Positions 1 to 7,493 of a DNA stretch of 11,426 nt are shown piece by piece. Within the stretch, counting starts at the first letter, position 1. Every line of letters begins with the position of its first letter. Both the position numbers and the translations under genes were made by a program. This DNA is from an uncultured Atopobium sp. (GTDB lineage: Bacteria; Actinomycetota; Coriobacteriia; Coriobacteriales; Atopobiaceae), in NCBI GenBank assembly GCA_946999785.1, contig CAMQEO010000031.1, positions 1-11,426 of the forward strand, in the 5' to 3' direction. The notes under the pieces are model-generated. The model worked only from the letters and a program-made list of their open reading frames with translations. It ran no database searches and was not told the origin of the DNA.

Positions 1-12
1 CAATCGTTCATT

Positions 13-1662
13 ATGTCAAAGTCATCTATACTGTATGAACTTAATAAACAATTTTCAAGGCGTTTACAAATTGACCTTGTTGTTGAAGGAGTTATAGTTG
101 GTCTTTTAGCCGGACTGACTATAACTCTTTACCGTATTACCCTTGATAAAGCCGAAGAATTTGTAATGTGGCTGCATAATTATATGCGCGAGATGCCATT
201 AGCTATAATCCTTTGGCTTGTCATTGCGGTATGTTTAGGCTGTGTGGTATGTTTCTTAACCCGTTGCGAACCGCATTCTAAAGGGTCTGGCATTCCACAT
301 GTTGATGCAGAAATAAAAGGCGAGCTATCTATGAAGTGGTGGCGCGTGTTACCTTTTAAATTTTTAGAGGGGAGTATGTGCTCGCTTGCAGGTATGTCAC
401 TTGGCCGAGAAGGACCAAGTGTACAGCTTGGAGCCGTTGTTGGTAAGGCAGTTTCTAAACTCTTTAAGCGTCGTCGCATTGAAAAACGTCTTCTTATTAC
501 TTGTGGTGCAGCTGCAGGTATGGCTGCAGCTTTTCATGCACCACTGACTGGCACATTATTTGCGCTCGAAGAAATTCATAAGGAGTTTAAGCCAGCACTC
601 TTGATAGCTGCTATGATTTCAAGTATTGCATCAGACTTTGTGGTGTCTCAAATTCTTGGTGTTCAGCCTGTCTTAGCTTTTCACTTTATTAAAAATATTA
701 ATCATGCATATTATGCGTATATCTTGCTTTTAGGCGTTTTTTGTGGACTTTTGGGAGCAGCGCATAATGCTGGAATGTTTTTTATTCAAGAAACGTTTTA
801 TGCAAAGCTTGAGAAATTTCATGCGTATTTACCACTTATTTTTGCAAGTTGTATTTCGTCTATAGCTATTTACTTTGCTCCAGCGTTGTGCTGTGGTGGG
901 GATAAAATTTTTGAATATCTATCTCGTGCACAAAATCTAGCGCTTCCTGCAATTATTGCATTACTGATTGGTAAATATTTCTTCACCACATTTTGTTTTG
1001 CTTCCGGTGCACCGGGAGGTACCTTGTTTCCTCTTTGTGCAATGGGTGCTCTTACAGGTTGCCTTTTTGGGGCTTTTGCATATACGTATCTAGGACTTCC
1101 TCAAGTCTATATTATTAATTTTGTTGTACTGGGTGTTGCAGGATTATTTGCGTCAGTTGTGCGCGCTCCTGTTACGGCAGTTATTCTTGCCTTTGAGCTT
1201 ACTGGTAGTTTTAATGCACTTTTAGCAGTATCAATTGTATCTATTGTGTCGTATATCTGCGCAAATATGTGTAAAGTTGATCCATTTTATGAGCATTTAA
1301 CCATGCGTCTGATACAAAATATTTCTACCGAGCAAACACATGCTATTCAGAAAATGATGCGCGTAGATTCACACAAAGAACTAATTGCTAAAAAGCTCCC
1401 ACATAAAAAAGAGTTGGTGTTTCAAACGCTTCATGTAGGCGTTAATTCAAGTGTTGAGCATAAGTGTCTTGCAGAGATTAAATTTCCTCAGGACATGCGC
1501 ATTATAACAATCAATCGAGAAGGAATGACCATTTTGCCGACAGGTGATACAAAACTGGTCGCTGGTGATGAGTTGTTATGTTCGTTTATAACCCAAACAG
1601 AATTAACAACAAAACCTAAGGTTCAAAAATTACTAGACAGTCACTTTATCGATGGTGCATAG
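13..1662 (+). CDS. ClC-family chloride/proton antiporter with TrkA-C domain
   Basis: A 549-residue integral membrane ClC protein that moves chloride across the inner membrane, probably in exchange for protons. Visible ClC signatures are GSGIP at 91-95 (Ser92 matches the chloride-binding Ser107 of E. coli CLC-ec1), GREGP at 131-135 with gating glutamate E133, ALEE at 184-187 with E187 in the place of the internal proton glutamate, the GAPGG loop near 332-336, and DPFY ending in Y426 at the place of Tyr445. Both glutamates are present, which in this family points to an exchanger rather than a channel. Residues about 466-535 form a TrkA-C (RCK-C) domain, a likely ligand-sensing cytosolic regulator. 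Only 12 bases precede the ATG, with no Shine-Dalgarno visible and no in-frame stop, so the true start could lie upstream of the window. Family is certain, ion specificity inferred. Confidence 0.93.
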   Translation: MSKSSILYELNKQFSRRLQIDLVVEGVIVGLLAGLTITLYRITLDKAEEFVMWLHNYMREMPLAIILWLVIAVCLGCVVCFLTRCEPHSKGSGIPHVDAEIKGELSMKWWRVLPFKFLEGSMCSLAGMSLGREGPSVQLGAVVGKAVSKLFKRRRIEKRLLITCGAAAGMAAAFHAPLTGTLFALEEIHKEFKPALLIAAMISSIASDFVVSQILGVQPVLAFHFIKNINHAYYAYILLLGVFCGLLGAAHNAGMFFIQETFYAKLEKFHAYLPLIFASCISSIAIYFAPALCCGGDKIFEYLSRAQNLALPAIIALLIGKYFFTTFCFASGAPGGTLFPLCAMGALTGCLFGAFAYTYLGLPQVYIINFVVLGVAGLFASVVRAPVTAVILAFELTGSFNALLAVSIVSIVSYICANMCKVDPFYEHLTMRLIQNISTEQTHAIQKMMRVDSHKELIAKKLPHKKELVFQTLHVGVNSSVEHKCLAEIKFPQDMRIITINREGMTILPTGDTKLVAGDELLCSFITQTELTTKPKVQKLLDSHFIDGA

Positions 1663-1695
1663 GTTTTATCTGCGCTCTATGGCTCAAGAAATAAA

Positions 1696-1726
1696 AGAGG
1701 AAGAGAAGCTATCCCTCTCAACCTCT
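1696..1726. terminator. Probable bidirectional terminator between convergent clc and trxB
   Basis: A symmetric hairpin: AGAGG (1696-1700) pairs with CCTCT (1722-1726) and GAGA (1703-1706) with TCTC (1716-1719), separated by a 2x2 A/A internal loop and closed by a 9-nt loop. On the minus strand it is followed by TTTATTTCTT, a fair U-tract for ending trxB. On the plus strand it is followed by a looser GTTGTTTAATT. It lies 33 nt after the clc stop and about 146 nt after the trxB stop. The stem is modest, so this is a candidate. Confidence 0.45.
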
Positions 1727-1872
1727 GTTGTTTAATTACTTTACATAAGATATATTATCATGTTTTAGTATAAAATTAGTTACGACGTTAGCACTAAGCT
1801 TTACATGTACAGTTTATACCTTGATTTAACAAACAAACGCTTAAACAAATGATAAAACTTATGCTTTGGCTT

Positions 1873-2877
1873 TTATGAATTTGTCTTAGCCGCGCGTTTA
1901 AGTTTTCTAATATAACTTGCAGCACTTGTTGCAGCAACAGCACCGTCTGAAGCCGCTGTAATCAGTTGTCGTAAAACTTTATCGCGAACATCGCCTGCGG
2001 CATATAAACCTTCGGTGCGAGTTTGCATATGGTCATCGGTTTTAATGAACCCATTTTTATCGGTATCTACAAATTGACCGACGAGCTGATTCATAGGTTT
2101 TCTACCTGCAAATACAAATACGCCAATTCCGTGTGGCTCACAGGTAATAGTTTCTGTAGAGCGAGTTTTAGTGTTTTCTAATGTGATAGATGTAAAACCT
2201 TCGTCAGACTCCCCTGCAAGCTCCTTAATTCGTGTATTGTATACAATCTCCATTTTCGGATTTTCTTGAACTTGACGAATAACGCCATCTTGCGCGCGCA
2301 ATACATCTCGTCTTACTAAAAGTGTTACCTTCTTTGCAAATCGCGCAAGAAAAAGTCCCTCCTCACATGCTGCGTTACCTCCACCAACTACATACACAGG
2401 TTTATCACGGTAAAACATAGCGTCACAGGTAGCGCAATACGAAACACCGTGACCAGTATAGCGGCTTTCACCTTTAAACTCTGCTTCTTTTGCAGTAGCG
2501 CCACAGGCTATGAGCACGGCTTTAGTCTTAAAAGAGTGGCGGGACGTATGTACCAAGAAGTACGGCAGCCCTTGTTCGTCTTCAAAGCGTTTTAGAGAAT
2601 CAACACGCTCCATACAGAGCGGAACATCCATATCTTTTACTTGTTTATGCATAATTTCTGACAATTCATAACCGTTGATATGCGGGACGCCTAAATAATT
2701 ATCAATTTTATCAGTAACGATCATTTGTCCGCCAAGCGCTTCTTGTTCAAGAATTACGATATCTAAAAGCGCACGCTGGGCATATAATGCAGCAGACAAA
2801 CCTGCAGGGCCGCCTCCGATAATAACCAAATCTTTTAACGTGGGTTGCTCAGTTTGTTCTGTTGTAGTTGTATTCAT
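1873..2877 (-). CDS. trxB: Thioredoxin reductase (FAD/NADPH)
   Basis: A 334-residue low-molecular-weight thioredoxin reductase, a cytosolic flavoenzyme that passes electrons from NADPH through FAD and a redox disulfide to thioredoxin. The FAD-binding glycine motif GGGPAG is at 21-26. The redox-active CATC is at 148-151, followed by Asp, as in the bacterial class. A second Rossmann motif, GGGNAA, is at 165-170, and the C-terminal FAD motif AAGDVRDK is at 293-300. The NADPH phosphate-binding motif, usually HRRxxxR, reads VRRDVLR at 188-194: both paired arginines and the last arginine remain but the histidine is replaced. A tail of about 10-15 residues extends past the usual end and is rich in Lys, Arg and Ala. 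The start is well supported: GGAGAAGG lies just upstream of the ATG. No thioredoxin gene is visible nearby. It lies downstream of uraA but is separated by a strong hairpin, so it probably has its own promoter. Confidence 0.95.
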   Translation of the reverse strand: MNTTTTEQTEQPTLKDLVIIGGGPAGLSAALYAQRALLDIVILEQEALGGQMIVTDKIDNYLGVPHINGYELSEIMHKQVKDMDVPLCMERVDSLKRFEDEQGLPYFLVHTSRHSFKTKAVLIACGATAKEAEFKGESRYTGHGVSYCATCDAMFYRDKPVYVVGGGNAACEEGLFLARFAKKVTLLVRRDVLRAQDGVIRQVQENPKMEIVYNTRIKELAGESDEGFTSITLENTKTRSTETITCEPHGIGVFVFAGRKPMNQLVGQFVDTDKNGFIKTDDHMQTRTEGLYAAGDVRDKVLRQLITAASDGAVAATSAASYIRKLKRAAKTNS

Positions 2878-2910
2878 GCCTTCTCCTCATGTATGCAATT
2901 AAATGACTGC

Positions 2911-2944
2911 AGTATACATACCCATATATCACATGATGTATCAT
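2911..2944 (-). promoter_or_regulatory. Candidate trxB promoter with a dyad near the -35
   Basis: On the minus strand TATACT (2916 to 2911) is a good -10 hexamer placed to give a leader of about 27 nt before the trxB ATG. No good -35 is found at 16-18 bp. Where the -35 should be there is an inverted repeat, ATGAT-GT-ATCAT (2933-2944), overlapping a second one, ATCA-CA-TGAT. A weak -35 with a dyad on top would suit an activated or repressed promoter, but this is inference from position. Confidence 0.35.
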
Positions 2945-3033
2945 ACAAGCGTAAGTCTTATACAAACATGTGCAAATAACACCATGTGATTTTAAGGACA
3001 CTAAACCCATAAATGATGTTGCATAAATAGCGA

Positions 3034-3077
3034 AAACTCCAGCGTACGTACCAATGTTGATACATACGCTGGAGTTT
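3034..3077 (-). terminator. Strong hairpin after uraA, likely intrinsic terminator
   Basis: AAACTCCAGCGTA (3034-3046) pairs perfectly over 13 bp with TACGCTGGAGTTT (3065-3077). After one C/A mismatch a further GTA/TAC pairing (3048-3050 with 3061-3063) continues the stem around a 10-nt loop. On the minus strand it follows the uraA stop by about 87 nt and runs into TTTTCGC, a short U-tract. It would separate uraA from trxB. The stem is longer than most terminators and the U-tract short, so another RNA role is possible. Confidence 0.6.
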
Positions 3078-3126
3078 ATGAAACAGTACAAAGACAAAAG
3101 TTAAATACCACTCGCAATAACCATAA

Positions 3127-3143
3127 TGAGTTGTTACAACTCA
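3127..3143. repeat. 17-bp palindrome just past the uraA stop
   Basis: TGAGTTGTTACAACTCA is a perfect inverted repeat of 8 bp arms around a single central T, 20 bp beyond the uraA stop codon. As RNA it could fold as a 7-bp stem with a TTA loop, but neither strand shows a U-tract after it. It could be a protein-binding dyad, an mRNA 3'-end stabiliser or chance. Only one copy was noticed in the window. Confidence 0.5.
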
Positions 3144-3163
3144 ATGAAAGTGTTTTGTTGCAT

Positions 3164-4426
3164 TTATGCTTTGTCTTTTGTATGACGCGGTAGAAGAGCA
3201 TTTAACACAATACCAATTAAGGTAGATGTGGCCATTCCTGGTAAGGTATAGCCTCCCAGTGGAATGTTAATTTGTGCTGTTTCCATGCCAACGCCTAAAA
3301 TAATGACAACTGAAGCAATCATAAGGTTGCGGTTATCGTCAAAATCAACTTTATTGGTAACAAACATACGTAAACCATTGGAAGCAATTAAACCAAAGAG
3401 TAACAAGCTGACGCCACCCATAACAGGTACAGGAATTGTTCCAATAAATGCAGCAACTTTTGGACAAAAACCACCAACGATAAGCGCAAATCCTGCAGCA
3501 TACCAAAAAACTTGAGTTGCAAAAACATGTGTAACACTCATTACGCCAATGTTTTCTGCATATGTTGTTGTTGGAGGGCCTCCTAAGAAGCCCGAGATAC
3601 AGGTTGAAATTCCGTCACCAGCCAAGGATTGAGGAAGCATTGCTCTATAGTCTTTGCCCACAATTTCGCCAACAGCAAGCAAGTGACCAATGTGCTCGAT
3701 AACTACCACAATTGCAACAGGAGCTATCAACACAATAGCGTGTGGGTCAAAATGAGGCGTTTGAATAGGCGGAAGGCCGATCCATGGTGCATCAACTACG
3801 GGTTGGAAATTAATAAGCCCTGCACATGCTGACGCAACATATCCAACGAGGATTGCTAAAAGAACAGGTAGTGTACCGATGATTCCTTTTTGACCAGAAA
3901 AAATTACGGCAGCTAAAAGCGTAATTCCTGCAATACAAGCACTTACGGCCGCAAATTTGGAATCAGGTCCTAGCAGCGCCATACGCGCAGCCGCTGCAGA
4001 AAGTCCAACACCAATAACAACCATAACTGATGCAACCAATACAGGCGGAAGTAAGGTGTTAAGCCAGTTGGTACCAGCAATTTTAATAATTCCCGCAACT
4101 GCCAAGAACACACAACCCGCTACAACTACACCCGATAAAGCCGTATGCAAACTTCCCGTAGCTGCAGTAGCAACAATAATTGGGCTGATGAATGCAAACG
4201 AACTACCCAAATAACTAGGTATTTTGTTACGAGTGACCAAAAGGTACACAATAGTACCAATACCTGAACACATGATAGCCAGGTTAGGATCAAGACCGGT
4301 AAGTACTGGAACCAAAACGGTAGCCCCAAACATACTCATCATATGTTGAATTCCTAAAGGAATAGCGCGTGCTACAGATACATGGTCATCTACGCCGATG
4401 ATTTTTGCATCGTCTGCTGTACTCAT
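3164..4426 (-). CDS. uraA: Uracil:H+ symporter (NCS2 family uracil permease)
   Basis: A 420-residue inner-membrane nucleobase transporter that brings in uracil with protons for salvage to UMP. It matches E. coli UraA along its length: MFGATVLVPVL near 32-42, KIPSYLGSSFAFISP at 68-82, and the two substrate glutamates, E244 in VIEHIGH (UraA E241, with H248 in the place of H245) and E291 in TYAENIGVM (UraA E290). PVMGGVSLLLFG at 333-344 is also characteristic. The protein is almost wholly hydrophobic with the 14-helix NCS2 pattern. The start is supported by AAAGGAG 7 nt upstream of the ATG. The gene lies 113 bp behind a purine permease of the same superfamily, and its leader holds a hairpin. Uracil is the best substrate call; a related pyrimidine or xanthine is less likely given the conserved binding residues. 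Confidence 0.93.
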   Translation of the reverse strand: MSTADDAKIIGVDDHVSVARAIPLGIQHMMSMFGATVLVPVLTGLDPNLAIMCSGIGTIVYLLVTRNKIPSYLGSSFAFISPIIVATAATGSLHTALSGVVVAGCVFLAVAGIIKIAGTNWLNTLLPPVLVASVMVVIGVGLSAAAARMALLGPDSKFAAVSACIAGITLLAAVIFSGQKGIIGTLPVLLAILVGYVASACAGLINFQPVVDAPWIGLPPIQTPHFDPHAIVLIAPVAIVVVIEHIGHLLAVGEIVGKDYRAMLPQSLAGDGISTCISGFLGGPPTTTYAENIGVMSVTHVFATQVFWYAAGFALIVGGFCPKVAAFIGTIPVPVMGGVSLLLFGLIASNGLRMFVTNKVDFDDNRNLMIASVVIILGVGMETAQINIPLGGYTLPGMATSTLIGIVLNALLPRHTKDKA

Positions 4427-4445
4427 AACACTCCTTTCTTCAGAT

Positions 4446-4483
4446 ATATGCGCATGCTCTACTTTTGGAGAACACGCGCATAT
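4446..4483 (-). promoter_or_regulatory. Hairpin in the uraA leader
   Basis: ATATGCGC (4446-4453) pairs perfectly over 8 bp with GCGCATAT (4476-4483). A small CTC/GAG pairing (4457-4459 with 4468-4470) lies inside the 22-nt loop. On the minus strand the stem ends about 8 nt before the uraA Shine-Dalgarno region and lies about 57 nt after the purine-permease stop. No U-tract follows, so it is not a standard terminator. It may modulate uraA translation, protect processed mRNA or terminate weakly. I see no PyrR-type or purine-aptamer core. Confidence 0.5.
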
Positions 4484-4539
4484 TACCGTATAAATTTAAG
4501 CTTTACCAACATTTAGTCGATAAAGTTAAAAAACAACTT

Positions 4540-5853
4540 TTAAAGCAGGAAGAAATAGACGACAAACATAATTCCTGCAACCCACATAAGAGGTTTAATC
4601 TTTTTAACATTGCCCGTAATGAGAGCAACGATGATGTAGGAGATAAAACCAAATCCGATACCATCAGAAATTGAGAAGGTTAAAGGAATACCGATAATGG
4701 TTGCAAATGCTGGGAAGCTTTCTGACAGATCGCTCCAGTTAATTTCAACGGTATCGCTGATCATAAGATAACCAACCAAAACCAAGGCACCACAGGTAGA
4801 AGCAGCACTTACAACCGAAATAATAGGTGCAAAGAGCGCAGCTAAAATGAAGAGAACTCCTGTTACAATTGCAGAGAGACCAGTGCGTCCACCATCGGCT
4901 GCACCAGATGCAGATTCAACAAATGTAGTAATTGAGGATGCACCAAAAAGACCACCAAGTGCTGCAGCTGCAGAGTCAACAGTTAAGATCTCGCTGATAT
5001 TTTCTACGGTACCATCTTCGTTAAGGAAGTCTCCAGCCTTAGCAACAGCGGTTGCTGTACCCATGGTATCAAAGAAGTCGGACATAAGAAGAGAAAATGC
5101 ACATACAAGACAAACAGGATTGATAAGTGCTTTTACAATTCCCATAGTCCCCTCTTCGTCAACCATAAAAGGAGCACCAAAGGTAGAGAAATCAAGCGGA
5201 GCAATAAAGCCCGTAGGAAGCGAAGTAACGCCTAAAGGAATACCTGCAATTACCGCCAAAGCAATACCAATTAACAAAGCACCTTTAACTTTGAGTGCAT
5301 AGCATGCAAGCGTTACTGCAACAGAAATAACACCAACGATGAAAACAGGATCGGTAATTTTGTTAAGCGTAACGAAGGTAGCAGGGCTCGGAACAATAAC
5401 ACCACCGTTTTTAAGACCGATGAATGCAATGAAAATACCAAGACCCACAGAGATTGCATGGCGCAATGAAACAGGGATCGCGTCCATGATAGCTTCGCGC
5501 AGACCACAGAACACTAACAGAAGTATGACAATACCTTCGATGAATACGATCGCCATAGATGTATGCCAATCGTTGTTAGTAATAAGAGGCAAGGTAAATG
5601 CAACAATAGCGTCAAGGCCTAAGCCAGTTGCAAGCGCAACAGGACGATTTGAAATAAGTCCCATAAGAATGGTTACAAGACCCGAACCAATGCAGGTTGC
5701 TGTAATAGCAGCGTTTAAAGGAATACCAGCATGTACCAAAATTGCAGGGTTAACAGCAATAATATATGCCATCGCTAAAAACGTAGTAAGACCAGCTCTA
5801 CATTCCTGTGAAACAGAAGAACCTCTCTCACTTGCCTTAAAAAATGTTTCCAT
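4540..5853 (-). CDS. AzgA/PbuG-type purine (guanine/hypoxanthine) permease
   Basis: A 437-residue membrane transporter of the AzgA branch of NCS2, importing purine bases for salvage. Evidence: AGLTTFLAMAYIIAVNP at 20-36, SDFFDTMGT at 258-266, TTFVESASGAADGGRTGL with a Gly-rich turn at 309-325, and SFPAFATIIGIPLTFSISDG near 379-398. The usual APGMGLNA element reads ATGLGLDA at 75-82, with Asp in place of the common Asn, which might shift substrate preference. The frame is open upstream to an ATG at 5907, but that one lies inside the dut terminator. I chose the ATG at 5853 because AAAGG lies 6 nt upstream and the protein then begins METFFKASERGS, as family members do. An ATG two codons earlier sits directly on the SD and is less likely. 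It is followed by uraA, and the two probably share a transcript. The exact base (guanine, hypoxanthine or adenine) is not settled by sequence. Confidence 0.9.
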   Translation of the reverse strand: METFFKASERGSSVSQECRAGLTTFLAMAYIIAVNPAILVHAGIPLNAAITATCIGSGLVTILMGLISNRPVALATGLGLDAIVAFTLPLITNNDWHTSMAIVFIEGIVILLLVFCGLREAIMDAIPVSLRHAISVGLGIFIAFIGLKNGGVIVPSPATFVTLNKITDPVFIVGVISVAVTLACYALKVKGALLIGIALAVIAGIPLGVTSLPTGFIAPLDFSTFGAPFMVDEEGTMGIVKALINPVCLVCAFSLLMSDFFDTMGTATAVAKAGDFLNEDGTVENISEILTVDSAAAALGGLFGASSITTFVESASGAADGGRTGLSAIVTGVLFILAALFAPIISVVSAASTCGALVLVGYLMISDTVEINWSDLSESFPAFATIIGIPLTFSISDGIGFGFISYIIVALITGNVKKIKPLMWVAGIMFVVYFFLL

Positions 5854-5884
5854 CTCCATCCTTTCTGAATTCCTATAGAAACAT

Positions 5885-5914
5885 AAAAAAACCGATAGTG
5901 AAAACACTACCGGT
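5885..5914 (-). terminator. Intrinsic terminator at the end of dut
   Basis: On the minus strand ACCGGTAGTG pairs with CACTATCGGT over 10 bp (one G-U) around a TTTT loop, followed by seven T residues (plus-strand A-run 5885-5891). The first base of the stem is the last base of the dut stop codon. This is the most canonical terminator in the window. Because it lies only about 30 nt before the purine-permease start, readthrough or control at this site would set expression of the permease genes. Confidence 0.9.
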
Positions 5915-6369
5915 TAATTACCACTGGAACCAAAACCGTTATCGCCACGGTCAGTAGAAGAAAGCTCAGCTGTCTCAACAAGCTCTACAACGGGGACTTT
6001 TTGAATAACAAGCTGGGCAATTCGATCCCCTTTTGAGATATGAATATCGTTATGAGGATCTAAATTGACGACACTCACAAACAATTCTCCGCGATAGTGA
6101 GCATCGATAAGGCCTGGTGTATTAGGCATAGAAAGACCACATTTATATGCTAAGCCACTTCGTGGCTGTACAAAACCAGCATAACCATCTGGAATCGCAA
6201 TAGCTAAACCAGTTGGAACCAAGAAGCGTTGAAAAGGTTTAAGAACAAGGTCAATATAGGAACACAAATCAAGACCTGCATCACCTGAATATGCATATCG
6301 AGGAAGAATTACATCTTCATGCAGGCGTTTTATAGGAAGTTTGATGGTATCAGATGAAGGGCTATTCAT
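5914..6369 (-). CDS. dut: Deoxyuridine 5'-triphosphate nucleotidohydrolase (dUTPase)
   Basis: A 151-residue trimeric dUTPase that hydrolyses dUTP to dUMP and pyrophosphate, keeping uracil out of DNA and feeding dTMP synthesis. All five motifs are visible in order: I, AYSGDAGLDL at 26-35; II, PRSGL at 69-73; III, GLIDAHYRGE at 86-95 with the catalytic-water Asp89 and uracil-stacking Tyr92; IV, GDRIAQLVI at 114-122; V, the Gly-rich tail RGDNGFGSSG at 141-150. Motif V departs slightly from the common RGxGGFGSTG. Length is normal. The ATG overlaps the nrdR stop in ATGAATAG (8 bp), with AAGGAG about 8 nt upstream inside nrdR, so the two are probably translationally coupled. Confidence 0.96.
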   Translation of the reverse strand: MNSPSSDTIKLPIKRLHEDVILPRYAYSGDAGLDLCSYIDLVLKPFQRFLVPTGLAIAIPDGYAGFVQPRSGLAYKCGLSMPNTPGLIDAHYRGELFVSVVNLDPHNDIHISKGDRIAQLVIQKVPVVELVETAELSSTDRGDNGFGSSGN

Positions 6370-6814
6370 TCGATAAACTCCTTAACTCTTCGCTGAATTC
6401 TTCGACATCTTTAAAGTCTCTATACACCGACGCAAAACGCACGTAAGCAACTTTATCTATATCAATAAGTTTTTGAAGGACACGCATGCCAATCTCTTGT
6501 GACGTGATTTCTGTTTTTCCGTTATCGCGTAGTTCAGTTTCTATAGAATCAATAAGCTGATTGATGCGATTAAGATCAATGGAACGTTTAATAGTTGCTG
6601 CTACAAGACCACGACGCAACTTTTCATGACTGAAAGGTTCTTTGGTGCCATCTTTCTTAATAACAAGAATGGGCATTTCCTCACGTCGTTCATAGGTTGT
6701 AAAACGTGTTTGGCAACCTATACATTCGCGACGACGACGAATGGCGTCGTTTCCTTCAGAGGAACGGGAGTCTACAACTTTAGATACATCACATCCACAT
6801 TTTGGGCAGTGCAT
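6362..6814 (-). CDS. nrdR: Ribonucleotide reductase transcriptional repressor NrdR
   Basis: A 150-residue zinc-ribbon/ATP-cone repressor that senses ATP/dATP and controls ribonucleotide reductase genes. The zinc ribbon uses C3 and C6 (MHCPKC) and C31 and C34 (ECIGC), with the Arg-rich stretch RRRR at 26-29. The ATP-cone follows at about 49-139, including IKKDGTKEPFSHEKLRRG and VAYVRFASVYRDF. The frame stays open 31 codons further upstream, to 6907, but NrdR proteins begin with this MHCP block, and AGGAG sits about 6 nt before the ATG at 6814. No nrd structural genes and no obvious NrdR boxes occur in the window, so its targets lie elsewhere. It follows the LysM division-inhibitor gene at 186 bp, matching the actinobacterial lexA-divS-nrdR order, and overlaps dut. 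Confidence 0.95.
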   Translation of the reverse strand: MHCPKCGCDVSKVVDSRSSEGNDAIRRRRECIGCQTRFTTYERREEMPILVIKKDGTKEPFSHEKLRRGLVAATIKRSIDLNRINQLIDSIETELRDNGKTEITSQEIGMRVLQKLIDIDKVAYVRFASVYRDFKDVEEFSEELRSLSNE

Positions 6815-7000
6815 ACAACTCCTAACGATTAAAACTCCGATATCAATGTAACATAATAACGGTTTATCACCTACAGAGGTAATCATTTTGACTCTAAGCG
6901 TAAACATTCTCGAAACAATTCATGAAAGTGTATGTTCTTGTGTATGGATTTAGACATTATTGCATGTACAGAGAATAGTATGGGCGAGCCAATGCATAAA

Positions 7001-7363
7001 TTAGTTGGATAATTGCATGGGTATATATATCCGCTGACCTTCGTGTAAACGAAAACCTTCTATATTATTGTATGAAATGATCCAAGATTCAATTGCCGAG
7101 CGCTCAAAGCATTTAAGGTTAGATTCATTAACTAGTGAGTCGATTCCTTCTCCTTTTTGAACGATTGTAGCCGAAGGAATACTTGCTTTGAGAAGCGTGG
7201 AATCATGGGCTAATCGATAGTTGTTACATAAAGTGCTGATAAGAAAACCTGTGATAAATACAAAAGAAAATAGAATTGTTAAGCTCAAAGATAATGGCTG
7301 CACCTTAATACGTTCAAGGTCGTGAAAGTTTTTCTCTGTTAAATCTGTCGTGTACATGCTCAT
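7001..7363 (-). CDS. LysM membrane protein, probable SOS cell-division inhibitor (DivS/ChiZ/YneA-like)
   Basis: A 120-residue bitopic protein with a short cytosolic head (1-23), one hydrophobic segment (24-45) and a C-terminal extracytoplasmic LysM-like domain (about 64-116). In the LysM part, VQKGEGIDSL stands for the usual V-GDTL start and YNNIEGFRLHEGQRIYIP for the N-x-L-x-x-GQ-L-x-IP end, though the middle is diverged. This architecture, divergent from lexA and upstream of nrdR, matches Rv2719c/ChiZ of M. tuberculosis and DivS of Corynebacterium; B. subtilis YneA is similarly built and placed beside lexA. These are SOS-induced proteins that block septation after DNA damage. The start at 7363 is chosen over 7414 because AAAGGA lies 6 nt upstream. 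No separate SOS box was found next to its start; the only good one is the lexA box about 155 bp upstream. Function is inferred from context and architecture. Confidence 0.75.
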   Translation of the reverse strand: MSMYTTDLTEKNFHDLERIKVQPLSLSLTILFSFVFITGFLISTLCNNYRLAHDSTLLKASIPSATIVQKGEGIDSLVNESNLKCFERSAIESWIISYNNIEGFRLHEGQRIYIPMQLSN

Positions 7364-7493
7364 CTTTTGTCCTTTCTTTTTTCTTAACTTATATATACAC
7401 GAGGAGACGGACATTAATTAGAATCGAAGGTAGAAAAGCTATTGCGTAAAATGAGTCATAGGATATACGTGAGGAAAAGCTTGTAATCAGTAT

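Noticed and set aside
1775..1800. TTAGT/ACTAA hairpin as a trxB terminator
   Set aside because: Only 5 AT-rich pairs with a 12-nt loop; the hairpin at 1696-1726 is a better candidate.
2849..3097. 82-residue minus-strand open frame between uraA and trxB
   Set aside because: It runs through the long hairpin and overlaps the trxB start, has no SD worth the name, and its residue content looks like translated non-coding DNA.
4847..5878. Long plus-strand open frames opposite the purine permease
   Set aside because: They are antisense shadows of a strongly conserved transporter gene, with no SD or family features.
5854..5913. Purine riboswitch in front of the purine permease
   Set aside because: The gap is about 60 bp and is mostly filled by the dut terminator; there is no space for a purine aptamer.
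6815..6907. N-terminal extension of nrdR
   Set aside because: NrdR proteins begin at the MHCP zinc-ribbon block, and a good SD precedes that internal ATG.
6880..6925. SOS-like or NrdR-like box upstream of nrdR
   Set aside because: CGAGAATGTTTACG and GAACATACACTT look suggestive but neither matches either operator with correct spacing.
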